This document shows, one piece after another, positions 9,701-17,401 of a stretch of 64,000 bases of DNA. Numbering within the stretch: position 1 is the stretch's first letter; the number at the start of each line of letters is the position of its first letter. The notes beneath the pieces were generated by a model. It did not search any database and was not told the origin of the DNA. It worked only from the letters and a program-made list of their open reading frames with translations. A program made the position numbers and the translations under genes. Origin of the DNA: GCA-001856825 sp049965815 (GTDB lineage: Archaea; Thermoplasmatota; Thermoplasmata; Thermoplasmatales; GCA-001856825); assembly GCA_049965815.1 (NCBI GenBank), contig JBMFVV010000005.1:8102-72101 (forward strand), written 5' to 3'.

Positions 9701-10110
9701 TGTACCGTCCCCACCACATCACCCGCAGTCACGCTTTCCCCCTTCTTTACCGATGGGACGAATTTCCACTTCTTCTTCATGTCCACCGGATCGGGGTAAA
9801 GACCTCTCTTTATGAAATCACCCGTTTGAGCCCTTATGACATCCAGAGGTCTCTGGATTCCGTCGTAAATTGACTTCAATACTCCAGGTGCAAGAAGAAC
9901 TGAGAGTGGCCTGAGGGACGATTCCACCTTGTCACCTGGCTTTATGCCGCTGGTATCCTCGTAGACCTGGATGGTTGACTTGTTACCCTCCATCTTTATT
10001 ATCTCGCCAACGAGTCCCATCTCGCCCACTCTCACAACATCGTACATCTTGGCACCCTCAACATCATCGCCGATCACAACCGGCCCCGCAACTCTCAATA
10101 TCTTTCCCAT
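6781..10110 (-). CDS. atpA: A-type ATP synthase catalytic subunit A precursor with intein
   Basis: The 1109-residue precursor contains the catalytic A subunit split by a protein-splicing element. The N-extein is residues 1-235 and ends in the Walker A motif GPFGSGK. The intein is residues 236-760. The C-extein is residues 761-1109 and begins TVVQHQLAKW. Joined, the exteins give 584 residues with an intact GPFGSGKT P-loop, the normal length for subunit A. GERGNEMTE and the PVAAREASIYTG region confirm the identity. The ATG at 10110 directly follows the atpF stop. The enzyme cannot bind ATP until the intein has left, so splicing controls assembly of active ATPase. Confidence 0.97.
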   Translation of the reverse strand: MGKILRVAGPVVIGDDVEGAKMYDVVRVGEMGLVGEIIKMEGNKSTIQVYEDTSGIKPGDKVESSLRPLSVLLAPGVLKSIYDGIQRPLDVIRAQTGDFIKRGLYPDPVDMKKKWKFVPSVKKGESVTAGDVVGTVQETSIIEHRVMVPPGMEGVITDISEGEFGPTETVAHLSSKSGPREVSMGQYWPVRSPRPVVRKLPPEIPLITGQRVIDTFFPVAKGGTVAVPGPFGSGKCVTGDTPVLLGNGSIVKIEELFKKYENISIKRQEDGGEYLELPDSIQLFSLNENRIAKSKSNIIYRGKSDTVIKVKTRTGREVRVTPVHKLFKVNGRGQIEETMAKDLSIGNYILSAKKVSINGNDQEINPYELSSLRVDDDNIRSEIAELLRLASSRKIKIDIPKYAIYGLTRKSKAIRPKLEWVKVVYEKMGKPLPWPKFLVGERRSSLATLPKKVSNELAEFIGYYVSEGYIRGDGTVVFTNSESSLLERFIKLSKDLFGLDAKMEIQSNKTPNVLIHSRVLVNFLDVIGAGRTATVKQIPNLILSSSQETLNAFLQAYFIGDGSFYDGTVELSTASERLKTQLSYLLTRLGIIHTFGKREINERVYHRIYIRSKSNLELFYNAIHGEHGKISSIQEYVASKKRSFDSLNIVPASREFLSEMYRRTSYSKLLDNGIEIFNYIGNNEHMSMNTFSNFMQIVEEDVGASISERLGTIANASNYVYSDEITSIEVEDGPFTVYDVSVPDYGQNFIGGYGGIVLHNTVVQHQLAKWADSEVVIYVGCGERGNEMTEILTTFPELTDPKTGKPLMERTILIANTSNMPVAAREASIYTGVTMAEYFRDMGYNVALMADSTSRWAEALREISGRLEEMPGEEGYPAYLGRRVAEFYERAGNSVVLGQKERTGSVTIIGAVSPPGGDISEPVSQNTLRVTRVFWGLDASLAQRRHFPSVNWLTSYSLYSEEVRKWFEKNVSQEWHTQYLRSMEILQEESELQEVAQLVGYDALPENEKEVLDVARAIREYFLQQSAFDDVDTYCSLRKQFLILKSILQMDQLEKYAVSKGAAVSDLNTLSFREKLSRFKEVKEGEVEQYFASLSKLMEDEIKGRADKI
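7831..9405 (-). mobile_element. Full-length VMA intein with LAGLIDADG homing endonuclease
   Basis: The intein spans 525 codons, from Cys236 (codon 9405-9403) to Asn760 (codon 7833-7831). Block A reads CVTGDTPVLLGNG, block B is near VRVTPVHKLFKV, and blocks F/G are YDVSVPDYGQNFIGG and GIVLHN, followed by Thr+1. Two dodecapeptide endonuclease motifs are present: ELAEFIGYYVSEGYI and LNAFLQAYFIGDGSF, both with acidic residues. The splicing residues Cys1, His-Asn and Thr+1 are intact, so self-splicing should work. The DNA is visibly richer in A/T than the flanking exteins, which suggests separate acquisition. The insertion point (GSGK/T) matches the archaeal VMA intein site; I recall the T. acidophilum allele as a much shorter mini-intein. 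Confidence 0.95.
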
Positions 10111-10455
10111 TCAAATTCCTCCTAAATCTATCTTAATTCCAAGAACCCTTCTTGCCAGATCAGAAATTCCCTCTTCCTCTCCCGTGGCCTTCACAGGCAC
10201 GAAAACGACAAGCGGAGATACGGATGTGCTGACCATTGCGAAGAACTTCCTGTCCAGGCTGCTCGCAAACGTGTTGGAAACGAGTATTAGACCGTATCTT
10301 CCTGAATAGTAGAGTTCCTTCAGCACATCAGGGAAGGTCTTCTCATCAGAAACAAATACGTCTTCTATGCCCACAAGCTTGAACCCTATGGATAGTTCCC
10401 TCTCACCTATGAAAGCAATCTTTCCGAACTTCTTCTTGTCATCCATCATCTTCAC
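10111..10455 (-). CDS. atpF: A-type ATP synthase subunit F
   Basis: This 114-residue subunit sits on the central shaft with D and regulates the catalytic head. The fold signature KIAFIGERELSIGFKLVGIEDVFV at the N-terminus is typical of the F family. GTG 10455 overlaps the atpC stop by 4 nt; ATGs at 10449 and 10446 are possible starts two or three codons later. The stop abuts the atpA ATG with no gap, implying translational coupling. Confidence 0.92.
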   Translation of the reverse strand: MKMMDDKKKFGKIAFIGERELSIGFKLVGIEDVFVSDEKTFPDVLKELYYSGRYGLILVSNTFASSLDRKFFAMVSTSVSPLVVFVPVKATGEEEGISDLARRVLGIKIDLGGI

Positions 10456-11516
10456 CCGAGGTTCATTGTCGTCATCTTGATCGTCTCTTCATTTATGCCG
10501 TAGTACCTGCTGAACACCAGGTTCCTGACGTCCTTCCATTCAGCCTCAGCCCTCATCAGGAATGCTATTATGTTGTTTAAGGAAAGGGATGACATCTCAA
10601 GAGTGGATATGAACTCCCAGTAGAGGTTGCTGTTCAGCTGCCCCTCCAGTCCTACGAGAGAACCCCTTCTCTTGTAGAAGTCAAGTCCCTTGGAAAGGTC
10701 GCTGTACCCCTTCAGCTTCTGTACCGCTTCTTCCACGGAACCGCTTTTTAGGAGGTCATCCGTTGCCTGTGGAGACAGGCTCCCGCCGGAAATGACGTAA
10801 TTTGAAATGTTATCGGTGGAAGAATACTCTATGCTCTTCAGTATGGTCATTATGTTCTTCACGTCTATCGTCTTCTTGATCAGCCTGTATATAGGTCCCT
10901 CGGTCCCAGAATAAAACCTGAACTTCTCCTTCATCATGTCGTAGTAATATAGGTCCAGTGATAGGAGAAGGGTGGAAATGTTGTTTGATTTCCTGTAATC
11001 ATCAAGGTACGACAGCAGCACCTTTCCGTACCCGAACTTCAGAAGGTATGAAACTATGTCCTCTATCCCGTCCATTGAGAGTATGTTCCTGTAATCATTG
11101 TTGTCAAGTAGACCGGCAAACATTCCCAGCGGAGCATTGTTCTCCGAAATCAGGTGCTTCTCCGTCTCATCCAGCTTAAGGTTCAGGTTCTTTGAGATCA
11201 GGATGGTCTTGATGTTGTGCAGGTCCCATTTTATCAGATAAGATACTATGAGATCCTTGCCGTTCTGCGGAGTCACTGAAAGGGAATACTTGTTTATCCG
11301 CGATAGGTGATTGTTGTTCGATGCCTCAAGCAGATCTATGCCCTGGTAATTTGAAGAGTTTGATGAAAAATCGTCCCCGTACCCCCTGTCACCTAGATAG
11401 GATATGAAATCTGCCGGAGTGGATAGTCGGAGCATCTCCTCATAGTCGCTCCTCTTCAGGAACTGTGTTTTTGTGACCTTGAGACTTCCGTACGGGAGGC
11501 CATATGCGTTGAGCAA
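10452..11516 (-). CDS. atpC: A-type ATP synthase subunit C (rotor adaptor, d-like)
   Basis: The 354-residue, largely helical protein corresponds to subunit C, which seats the central shaft on the K ring. The gene has TTG as start codon, preceded by AGGTGATT, an excellent Shine-Dalgarno site, 4 nt after atpE. Position between E and F agrees with the standard archaeal order E-C-F-A-B. Sequence conservation in this subunit is weak, so context carries much of the call. Confidence 0.9.
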   Translation of the reverse strand: MLNAYGLPYGSLKVTKTQFLKRSDYEEMLRLSTPADFISYLGDRGYGDDFSSNSSNYQGIDLLEASNNNHLSRINKYSLSVTPQNGKDLIVSYLIKWDLHNIKTILISKNLNLKLDETEKHLISENNAPLGMFAGLLDNNDYRNILSMDGIEDIVSYLLKFGYGKVLLSYLDDYRKSNNISTLLLSLDLYYYDMMKEKFRFYSGTEGPIYRLIKKTIDVKNIMTILKSIEYSSTDNISNYVISGGSLSPQATDDLLKSGSVEEAVQKLKGYSDLSKGLDFYKRRGSLVGLEGQLNSNLYWEFISTLEMSSLSLNNIIAFLMRAEAEWKDVRNLVFSRYYGINEETIKMTTMNLG

Positions 11517-11520
11517 ATAA

Positions 11521-12087
11521 TCACCTGATCGAATCCCTGGCTATTTTCAGAATCTTCTCTCTCTTGCTCCTCAGAATCTCCGTGAATGTCAGGTCGACCA
11601 TGACCTTTCCGTCTGCAGATGTTACAACAACTCCACCTAGTTCGTCCATCCCCTTCTGGATCATCGTTATGGGAAGGCCCATTTCTTTGAATTTTTGGAT
11701 ATCCCTGGGATCGACATATGCAATGGATCCTGGTCCCAAAGCCCTGTGAGCATCTTCTATCTTCCTCATCAGGAAATCGTAATACCTAGATGATCCCCTG
11801 AATCCTGAAATGCCTTCGGTGAGTTTTGAAAGATAATCGTTTTCAATCTCCTCAATGGACCTCTCAAGTTTCATCCTTCCCTCCAGGGTGGATGAGGATA
11901 TCATCCTCTTTCTCAGGGCATCTGCATCCTCAGCAGCTTTCTTGCTGAAAGAGGAAGAGATTGCCTCGACTTCCTTCTGTGCCTCTGAAAGAATTTTCTC
12001 CGCCTCTTTTTTACCTTCAGAAGTCAGAGTATCCTCTTCCTTAAGGGTCTCCGTTTCTATTCTCTTGAGGATCTCGTCTAGCGACAT
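11521..12087 (-). CDS. atpE: A-type ATP synthase subunit E (peripheral stalk)
   Basis: The 188-residue protein has a long charged coiled coil at the N-terminus (residues ~1-85) and a globular C-terminal domain with the E-family segment DELGGVVVTSADGKVMVDLTFTEIL. It pairs with H to form the stator stalk holding the A3B3 head. The ATG lies 4 nt after the atpK stop and its stop is 4 nt before the atpC TTG. Confidence 0.93.
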   Translation of the reverse strand: MSLDEILKRIETETLKEEDTLTSEGKKEAEKILSEAQKEVEAISSSFSKKAAEDADALRKRMISSSTLEGRMKLERSIEEIENDYLSKLTEGISGFRGSSRYYDFLMRKIEDAHRALGPGSIAYVDPRDIQKFKEMGLPITMIQKGMDELGGVVVTSADGKVMVDLTFTEILRSKREKILKIARDSIR

Positions 12088-12091
12088 ATGT

Positions 12092-12325
12092 TCACAGTAT
12101 GCCGAGCAGCAGGATCAATCCCAGGACAAATCCGATTATCCACAGGGTCTCAGGTATAACGAAAAAGAACAGAACTTGACCGAATTTTTCCGGTTTTTCT
12201 GCTATGACCCCCATACCTGAAGCACCTATACCGCTTTGTGCCATACCTGTACCTATGAGGCCGCCAGCCATCACAATTGACGCGGCGATGGCAAGAAGTG
12301 CATCAGTCGTAGTAACTACAACCAT
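12092..12325 (-). CDS. atpK: A-type ATP synthase subunit K (c-ring proteolipid)
   Basis: The 77-residue proteolipid has two membrane helices joined by a polar loop (AEKPEKFGQ). Glu59 in VIPETLWIIGF is the expected ion-carrying carboxylate of the rotor ring. A longer reading frame extends upstream through the tRNA-Gly region, but that extension lacks proteolipid character. ATG 12325 lies about 29 nt from the TATA-like ACTTTTATTC, so I treat it as the start of a leaderless message. It is the first gene of the ATPase operon and would be the most highly expressed, as the ring needs many copies. Confidence 0.92.
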   Translation of the reverse strand: MVVVTTTDALLAIAASIVMAGGLIGTGMAQSGIGASGMGVIAEKPEKFGQVLFFFVIPETLWIIGFVLGLILLLGIL

Positions 12326-12349
12326 TGATATCGACACTGCATAATCGAG

Positions 12350-12360
12350 AGAATAAAAGT
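12350..12360 (-). promoter_or_regulatory. TATA box of the ATP synthase operon
   Basis: On the minus strand ACTTTTATTC lies about 29 nt before the atpK ATG. No other promoter-like element is obvious before atpI, and all intergenic gaps in the operon are under 10 nt, so the ten genes probably form one transcript. Confidence 0.5.
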
Positions 12361-12458
12361 ATTTTGCAGATTTATGTGCAGTGAAAGATTCGCCATTGCA
12401 AAAAGGCGTTGTCAAATCAGGATAAGTTGAAATATGCGGAGAAATTTTCTTGTTCACA

Positions 12459-12529
12459 GCGAGTGTAGTGTAGCGGTAGCACAAAAGCTTCCCAAGCTTT
12501 TAACCCGGGTCCGAATCCCGGCACTCGCA
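12459..12529 (+). tRNA. tRNA-Gly (CCC)
   Basis: A full cloverleaf can be folded. The acceptor stem GCGAGTG pairs with CACTCGC, the D arm is GTAGCGGTAGCAC, the anticodon stem AAAGC/GCTTT closes loop TTCCCAA with CCC at 12491-12493, and the T arm is CCGGG/CCCGG. The discriminator is A and no CCA is encoded. It is divergent from atpK and shares its intergenic region. Confidence 0.95.
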
Positions 12530-12689
12530 TTTTAAATGCTTCAAGAAATCCCATTTCTGATGTGAAATATAGCAACGGAAAGCGTGAGAAAATTGAAGGT
12601 GCAATTGATTCCATAATTTGACGTGAAGCATATTTACAGCCAACCATTTTCGCGTGACAAATCAGTACAAGCATTAATATAATGACGCA

Positions 12690-13958
12690 ATGAAGATTTT
12701 CGTGTTCAGTGACTCCCAGGAGAAGATAGATGCTTCATTCAGGTTTCTGCTCATTTCCCGGTCTGCGAGGAGCATCTCCCTCATCTTCGTCACGCTAGCA
12801 TTCTCTCTTTACCTGAGTAAACTGGGTTACGGCGTGGTGTTCATTGGACTGATATTCATACCGATCATACTGTTCAACATGGTCTTCTCCCTCATCCTTG
12901 GGGTCCTGGGGGACAGGATAGGATACGGCAAGGCGCTGATCGTTGGAGAGGTTCTTCCCCTGATAGGACTGGCAGGTCTTGCAGCCTCCACTAACATCTA
13001 CGTAATTGCAACATCTGCAATCATAACGGGCATAACTGGAACAGCTGGAGGAATGAGGGGGGCGTTTTCTCCTGGAACAACAGCTTTCGTCGCAAGCAAC
13101 TGGCCTGACGAAATCAACAGGGTACACAGAATTGCAAGGATGAGCGTGGTTGCTTCCCTTTCTTCAATAGTGGGCAGCCTCTTCCTTGTTTCGCATGGAT
13201 ATCTCACCCCGTACTTCGGGACGATAGGCACGTTCCGTTTCTTATTTGGAATTTCGTTCGTCATCCTTCTCGTATCATTCGTATCCCTGCTATTCCTGAA
13301 GGAGAGGAAGAGGCCAAAGAAGACAAGCATGGTGATGAAGAGGGAGAGTCTTTCCTATCTCCTCAGGGTACTCTGGCCAAACCTGATAAACGGTGCAGCT
13401 ATAGGAATGTTCTCCCCCCTCCTGCCGCTATGGTTTGAGCTGAGGTTCCACATATCCGTATCGGCAGTAGGTGACGTTTTCACCATCGCATATGCTGCTA
13501 CGGCTCTGGGTTCATACATATCTGGCCGGTATCTCAACTCCGTAAGCATTAGGGCGATAACTGTTTCTTCCGTCACCAGACTGTTCCAGGGTCTGATTCT
13601 TGTGTTGATGGCCTTCTCCCCCTTGGGAATAATAGCTTTCGGCCTTTACACGGTCAGGAGTGCTGTCGCCGGGATGGGGACGCCCATGAGGACTGCAATA
13701 AATGTCAGGGGAATTGGGAACGAAGACTACGGTACTGCATCCAGCCTGCAGGGCGTAGCTACCAGAGCCTCACAGAGCACGTCAGGTCTCTCAGGATACC
13801 TTATGGACGCATACCTCCCTTCAACACTCTTCATAGGGGGTGCCCTCCAGATGATAGGTGGGGTGGTATACTACAGCGTCATAAGGAGCTGGGAGAAGCA
13901 GCGTGATGCTGTTGACGATAAGGGAAATAAGGGCGGAATTCCACCGTCTGAAAAATAG
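12690..13958 (+). CDS. MFS transporter
   Basis: This 422-residue protein has about 12 hydrophobic segments in two halves, with the MFS loop 2-3 signature LGVLGDRIGYGKALIVGE. A basic cytoplasmic stretch (LKERKRPKKTSMVMKRES) lies between the halves. The substrate cannot be assigned. ATG 12690 follows the A/T box ATTAATATAATG, although that box is closer than usual. It stands alone between tRNA-Gly and the peroxiredoxin gene. Confidence 0.8.
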   Translation: MKIFVFSDSQEKIDASFRFLLISRSARSISLIFVTLAFSLYLSKLGYGVVFIGLIFIPIILFNMVFSLILGVLGDRIGYGKALIVGEVLPLIGLAGLAASTNIYVIATSAIITGITGTAGGMRGAFSPGTTAFVASNWPDEINRVHRIARMSVVASLSSIVGSLFLVSHGYLTPYFGTIGTFRFLFGISFVILLVSFVSLLFLKERKRPKKTSMVMKRESLSYLLRVLWPNLINGAAIGMFSPLLPLWFELRFHISVSAVGDVFTIAYAATALGSYISGRYLNSVSIRAITVSSVTRLFQGLILVLMAFSPLGIIAFGLYTVRSAVAGMGTPMRTAINVRGIGNEDYGTASSLQGVATRASQSTSGLSGYLMDAYLPSTLFIGGALQMIGGVVYYSVIRSWEKQRDAVDDKGNKGGIPPSEK

Positions 13959-14030
13959 TGAAATGAGAAGAGAAGCATTTCATGTTCGTCAACACAAAAA
14001 ACTTTTAATTTGAAGTTACATAAATTAGCA

Positions 14031-14690
14031 ATGTCAGACGAAGTAATTGCAACATCAACCATACCGAAGATCGGAGAGATTGCACCAGAATTTCAGGCAA
14101 ATTCTTCAAAGGGGCCGATATCCCTCAGGGATTTCAGGGGAAAGTGGGTGATACTTTTCTCTCACCCTGCGGACTTCACACCAGTATGCACGACGGAATT
14201 CATTGAATTCGCAAAGAAGTACGATGAGTTCGAGAAGAGGAATGCACAGCTCATAGGGTTGAGCATAGATTCTGTATATTCGCACATAGCTTGGCTGCTG
14301 CAGATGGAGAAGATGTACGGAGTCGAAGTGAAGTTTCCCGTGATAGCTGACCTGGACATGAACGTTTCACACCTCTACGGACTCATACACGAGCATTCAA
14401 GCAAAACAAGCACTGTGAGGGCTGTCTTCTTCATTGACCCTGAAGGGGTGGTGAGAGCACTCATCTACTACCCGGCAAGCACTGGCAGGAACATAGACGA
14501 GATACTGAGGGTTCTCGATTCACTGACGTATGCGGATTCGTTCATCATAGCAACGCCGGCCAACTGGAAGGTGGGGGATGACGTGATAGTTCCTCAACCC
14601 GCAACACTTCAGGCGGCAAAGGACAGGCTGAAGGACAAGAATCTCAACGTCAAGGACTGGTTCCTCGCAATAAAGAAGTCTCCGAAGTGA
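14031..14690 (+). CDS. Peroxiredoxin, 1-Cys (Prx6-like)
   Basis: The 219-residue enzyme reduces hydrogen peroxide and organic peroxides. The peroxidatic Cys53 sits in HPADFTPVCTTEF, and the Arg of the active site follows in the TVRAVFFIDPEGVVRAL region. The long C-terminal extension matches archaeal Prx6-like enzymes. No second cysteine exists in the protein, so it must use an external thiol to resolve the sulfenate. ATG 14031 (MSDEVIATS) is 27 nt after a TATA-like ACTTTTAATTT and is preferred to the TTG at 14010. Confidence 0.93.
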   Translation: MSDEVIATSTIPKIGEIAPEFQANSSKGPISLRDFRGKWVILFSHPADFTPVCTTEFIEFAKKYDEFEKRNAQLIGLSIDSVYSHIAWLLQMEKMYGVEVKFPVIADLDMNVSHLYGLIHEHSSKTSTVRAVFFIDPEGVVRALIYYPASTGRNIDEILRVLDSLTYADSFIIATPANWKVGDDVIVPQPATLQAAKDRLKDKNLNVKDWFLAIKKSPK

Positions 14691-14766
14691 TCTTCTAATT
14701 TTATTATTCTTTATTTTTACCTGCAAAGACAATGAGATACAGTAATATGTGTTTTCATATTCACAG

Positions 14767-15300
14767 ATGATCATGGCAGAAAACAATCCGCACGTGAGAA
14801 GATTTCATGGAAGAAGGCCATTCGACATTAACGATGAGGCCGTGGTGGACTTTCTCGATATCAGGAAGGGGATGAAAGTGCTGGACGTTGGAGGAGCAGA
14901 CGGATACTATTCTGTGAAGATTGCAGCGAGGGGTGCGGACGTGACGCTCATAGATGCTCACGACTACAATTTCAAAGAACTGAATAAGGCAGGGATCAAG
15001 ACGATAGTGAAGGATTTCTGCAGCTTCAATGACAGTAAGTTCGACCTTTTATTCATGGCACATGTTTACCATGACCTCTTTTACCTTTGCGATGGAAGAA
15101 CACTGGAAAACATCTCCAAGATCACAAGGAGATACGTAGCAAACCTTGATTTCACGAAGGAGGATTTTGGGTTCGGTCCGCCTGTCAGCATAAGGCTGGA
15201 TAAGGGAGAGGTGGTGGAGCACATGAAATCAATAGGATTCAGGCTGAAGAAGGATATGGATATACCTTATCACTATGTGCAGCTGTTCGAGAGGGAATGA
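14767..15300 (+). CDS. Class I SAM-dependent methyltransferase-like protein
   Basis: The 177-residue protein carries a Rossmann motif I, KVLDVGGADGYYSVKIA, and a motif-II acidic end of strand 2 (VTLIDAHD), which together suggest S-adenosylmethionine binding. The substrate is unknown. The protein is short, with a reduced C-terminal half compared with typical 200-250 residue family members. The start may be ATG 14767 or ATG 14773; a TATA-like GTAATATG about 25 nt upstream allows either. Confidence 0.75.
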   Translation: MIMAENNPHVRRFHGRRPFDINDEAVVDFLDIRKGMKVLDVGGADGYYSVKIAARGADVTLIDAHDYNFKELNKAGIKTIVKDFCSFNDSKFDLLFMAHVYHDLFYLCDGRTLENISKITRRYVANLDFTKEDFGFGPPVSIRLDKGEVVEHMKSIGFRLKKDMDIPYHYVQLFERE

Positions 15301-15410
15301 TCTTCAATACTTAATCCGCTCCCATGGGTCTTCATGAAAGAACGACAAGAGTTATACCCAAACGGATTGGAAAGATTAAATACTCGCTATAAATATTAAA
15401 AAGATACAAT

Positions 15411-15665
15411 ATGGAGACTGACGTCACCAATCTCATTGGGCTTGAAATTTTCAGCGACAAGGGTTACAGGCTGGGCAGTGTTAACGACGTTATTGTCGAT
15501 TTTGATTCCCAAACAATTTATGGGCTGTACGTGGAAAGAACTAACGACGGACTGGTCGAAGATGGCGTTTCCGTACTGGTCCCATACAGGTGGGTAAGGG
15601 CGGTAGGGGATGTCATAATCCTCAAGAGATTCCCCACATTCGTATCTGTTTCAACAACAGAATAA
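15411..15665 (+). CDS. PRC-barrel domain protein
   Basis: This 84-residue protein is a single PRC-barrel: NLIGLEIFSDKGYRLGSVNDVIVDFDSQTIYGLYVE followed by VLVPYRWVRAVGDVIIL. Such small barrels are common in archaea and resemble the RimM C-terminal domain; their role is mostly unknown, with RNA processing or membrane-linked functions proposed. A TATA-like CTATAAATATT is about 19 nt before the ATG. Confidence 0.85.
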   Translation: METDVTNLIGLEIFSDKGYRLGSVNDVIVDFDSQTIYGLYVERTNDGLVEDGVSVLVPYRWVRAVGDVIILKRFPTFVSVSTTE

Positions 15666-15709
15666 GCATCAATTTTTCTTCGTTCATTGCTGCTTCTGTA
15701 CTTGGGAGT

Positions 15710-17401
15710 TCACGGATGAGTGAAGTAGCCGACTCTATCGTTCAATATATTCACGTAACCGTACCTCTCGAACTGGTGAACAGTATTGATATAGTTGAGC
15801 GCATCCTTCTCCAGCAGTCCACTGTCTGTTGAGCCATCAGGTTTCAGGATTTGGAATGGAATTCCGTTCCCTGAAAGCCAGTGGATGATCGGTACCTTAC
15901 CCAGGGGCCGATTGGTATTCCATTTCTGCACGTCCTCGTTTATGCTCTCACCCAGATATTCTATCCTTTTACCATCTATCTTGAAGTACCCGAGGTCCTT
16001 CAGCCGCACAAGTTCTCCGTTGAACTTCTGGAAATCCTGTGAAGCTACGACTATCTCCCCTTTGCGGACTTCGTAATGCCTCTTCTTCTGGTCATCTGAT
16101 TTACCTGCCTGCGGGAAGAGTGGAATGTCAGCAGTCAGCACTCCATCGAAATCAAATTCCAGGGATACGGGATCGTTTATGAAGAAGTGCCTTGGAGACC
16201 TTCCATCAATGATCTTCCTGTTGAATGAATAGAATATCTCCCAGGAGAACGTTGTGTCAACGCTTCCAATCCCGGACTCTATGTAATATTTCCTTATGGC
16301 AAGTGGATCGAAACCCCTCTTCTTCAGCGCCAGCAGCGTTCCCAGCTTAGGGTCGTCCCATCCTGAATATTCCCCATTCCTTATACCCTTCTTTATCAGG
16401 GACGTTTTGAGTATCGCGTGCTCTATGGATACCTTGCCGTAGTGAAGGTAGTAAGGCATCTTCCAGTTCCTGTAACTGAATATGTACTTCTGCTTCTCAG
16501 TATTCGCAGTATGGTCCTTCCCCCTTATAACGTGCGTGAGCCCCAGGTAGTGGTCGTCAACTGCAACAGAGAAATTCATCATGGGATATGCCTTGTACTT
16601 GTCACCCTCCAGCGGATGTGGGGTGTCAACTATCCTGAACGCTATGAAGTCCCTGATCGCAGGATTGGGGTGATTTAGGTCTGTTTTCACTACCGCATAG
16701 ACCTCCCCCTTCTCATACTCACCAGCGACCATCTTAGTCCATCTCTCAAGGTTCTCCTCTGGGGGGTCGTCCCTCTCCCTGATCGGCATTCCCATCTGCT
16801 TCTTTGCCTTGAACTCCTCTGTGGGTGTGGTTGCGACGTACGCCTTGCCCATCTCTATGAGCTTTTCCATCTCATCGTAATATATGTTGAATCTCTTTGA
16901 TTGTATCACCAGATCAGTGAAATTCACCTCTAGCCATCGAAGGTCGTCCTGTATCATCTGGTAAGCATCCAGTTCAATGTTCGCAGGATTTGTGTCCTCT
17001 ATCCTCAGTATCAGCTTCCCTCCGTACCTCCTGAAGTATTCGTCGTTGAGAATGGACATCCTAGCATGGCCGATATGAAGGGGTCCTGATGGTGAGGGGG
17101 CAAGCCTCATGACAACACCATCCTTTCCGATGTCTGGAAGATCAGGAAGTTTCTTCTCCTCTTCCTTCTGTGTAGTCACAAGCAGTTCAGGGAAGTCCCT
17201 CTGTACTATGTTCTTCATCTCCTCCTTCGTAAGGGAATTGACTTCATCCACCACTTCCCTTATCATTGGAATAAGGGACTTGAGGTTCTTGCGTTCCTGG
17301 GGGAACAGACCGACTGTCTTGGAAACTACAGAGTTGAAGTCAGCCTTCCCATCATGCTCAAGCGCGTTGAAACACGCTATTGCCCTTATCTTTTCTCTCA
17401 C
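15710..17401 (-). CDS. gltX: Glutamyl-tRNA synthetase (archaeal type)
   Basis: The 563-residue enzyme charges tRNA-Glu, and in archaea lacking GlnRS usually also tRNA-Gln. The class I HIGH motif is PSGPLHIGHARMS; the KMSKS loop is degenerate (LKTSLIKKG). The archaeal/eukaryotic-type beta-barrel anticodon-binding domain makes up the C-terminal third. GTG 17401 has GGAGGAGAA 8 nt upstream and lies inside the end of the upstream GTPase gene, which it overlaps by 44 nt in another frame. It is the last gene of the pheT-GTPase-gltX operon. Confidence 0.97.
   Translation of the reverse strand: MREKIRAIACFNALEHDGKADFNSVVSKTVGLFPQERKNLKSLIPMIREVVDEVNSLTKEEMKNIVQRDFPELLVTTQKEEEKKLPDLPDIGKDGVVMRLAPSPSGPLHIGHARMSILNDEYFRRYGGKLILRIEDTNPANIELDAYQMIQDDLRWLEVNFTDLVIQSKRFNIYYDEMEKLIEMGKAYVATTPTEEFKAKKQMGMPIRERDDPPEENLERWTKMVAGEYEKGEVYAVVKTDLNHPNPAIRDFIAFRIVDTPHPLEGDKYKAYPMMNFSVAVDDHYLGLTHVIRGKDHTANTEKQKYIFSYRNWKMPYYLHYGKVSIEHAILKTSLIKKGIRNGEYSGWDDPKLGTLLALKKRGFDPLAIRKYYIESGIGSVDTTFSWEIFYSFNRKIIDGRSPRHFFINDPVSLEFDFDGVLTADIPLFPQAGKSDDQKKRHYEVRKGEIVVASQDFQKFNGELVRLKDLGYFKIDGKRIEYLGESINEDVQKWNTNRPLGKVPIIHWLSGNGIPFQILKPDGSTDSGLLEKDALNYINTVHQFERYGYVNILNDRVGYFTHP

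Noticed and set aside
12326..12484. N-terminal extension of the atpK frame through the tRNA-Gly region
   Set aside because: The extension overlaps the tRNA on the other strand and has no proteolipid character. The TATA spacing and family length support ATG 12325.
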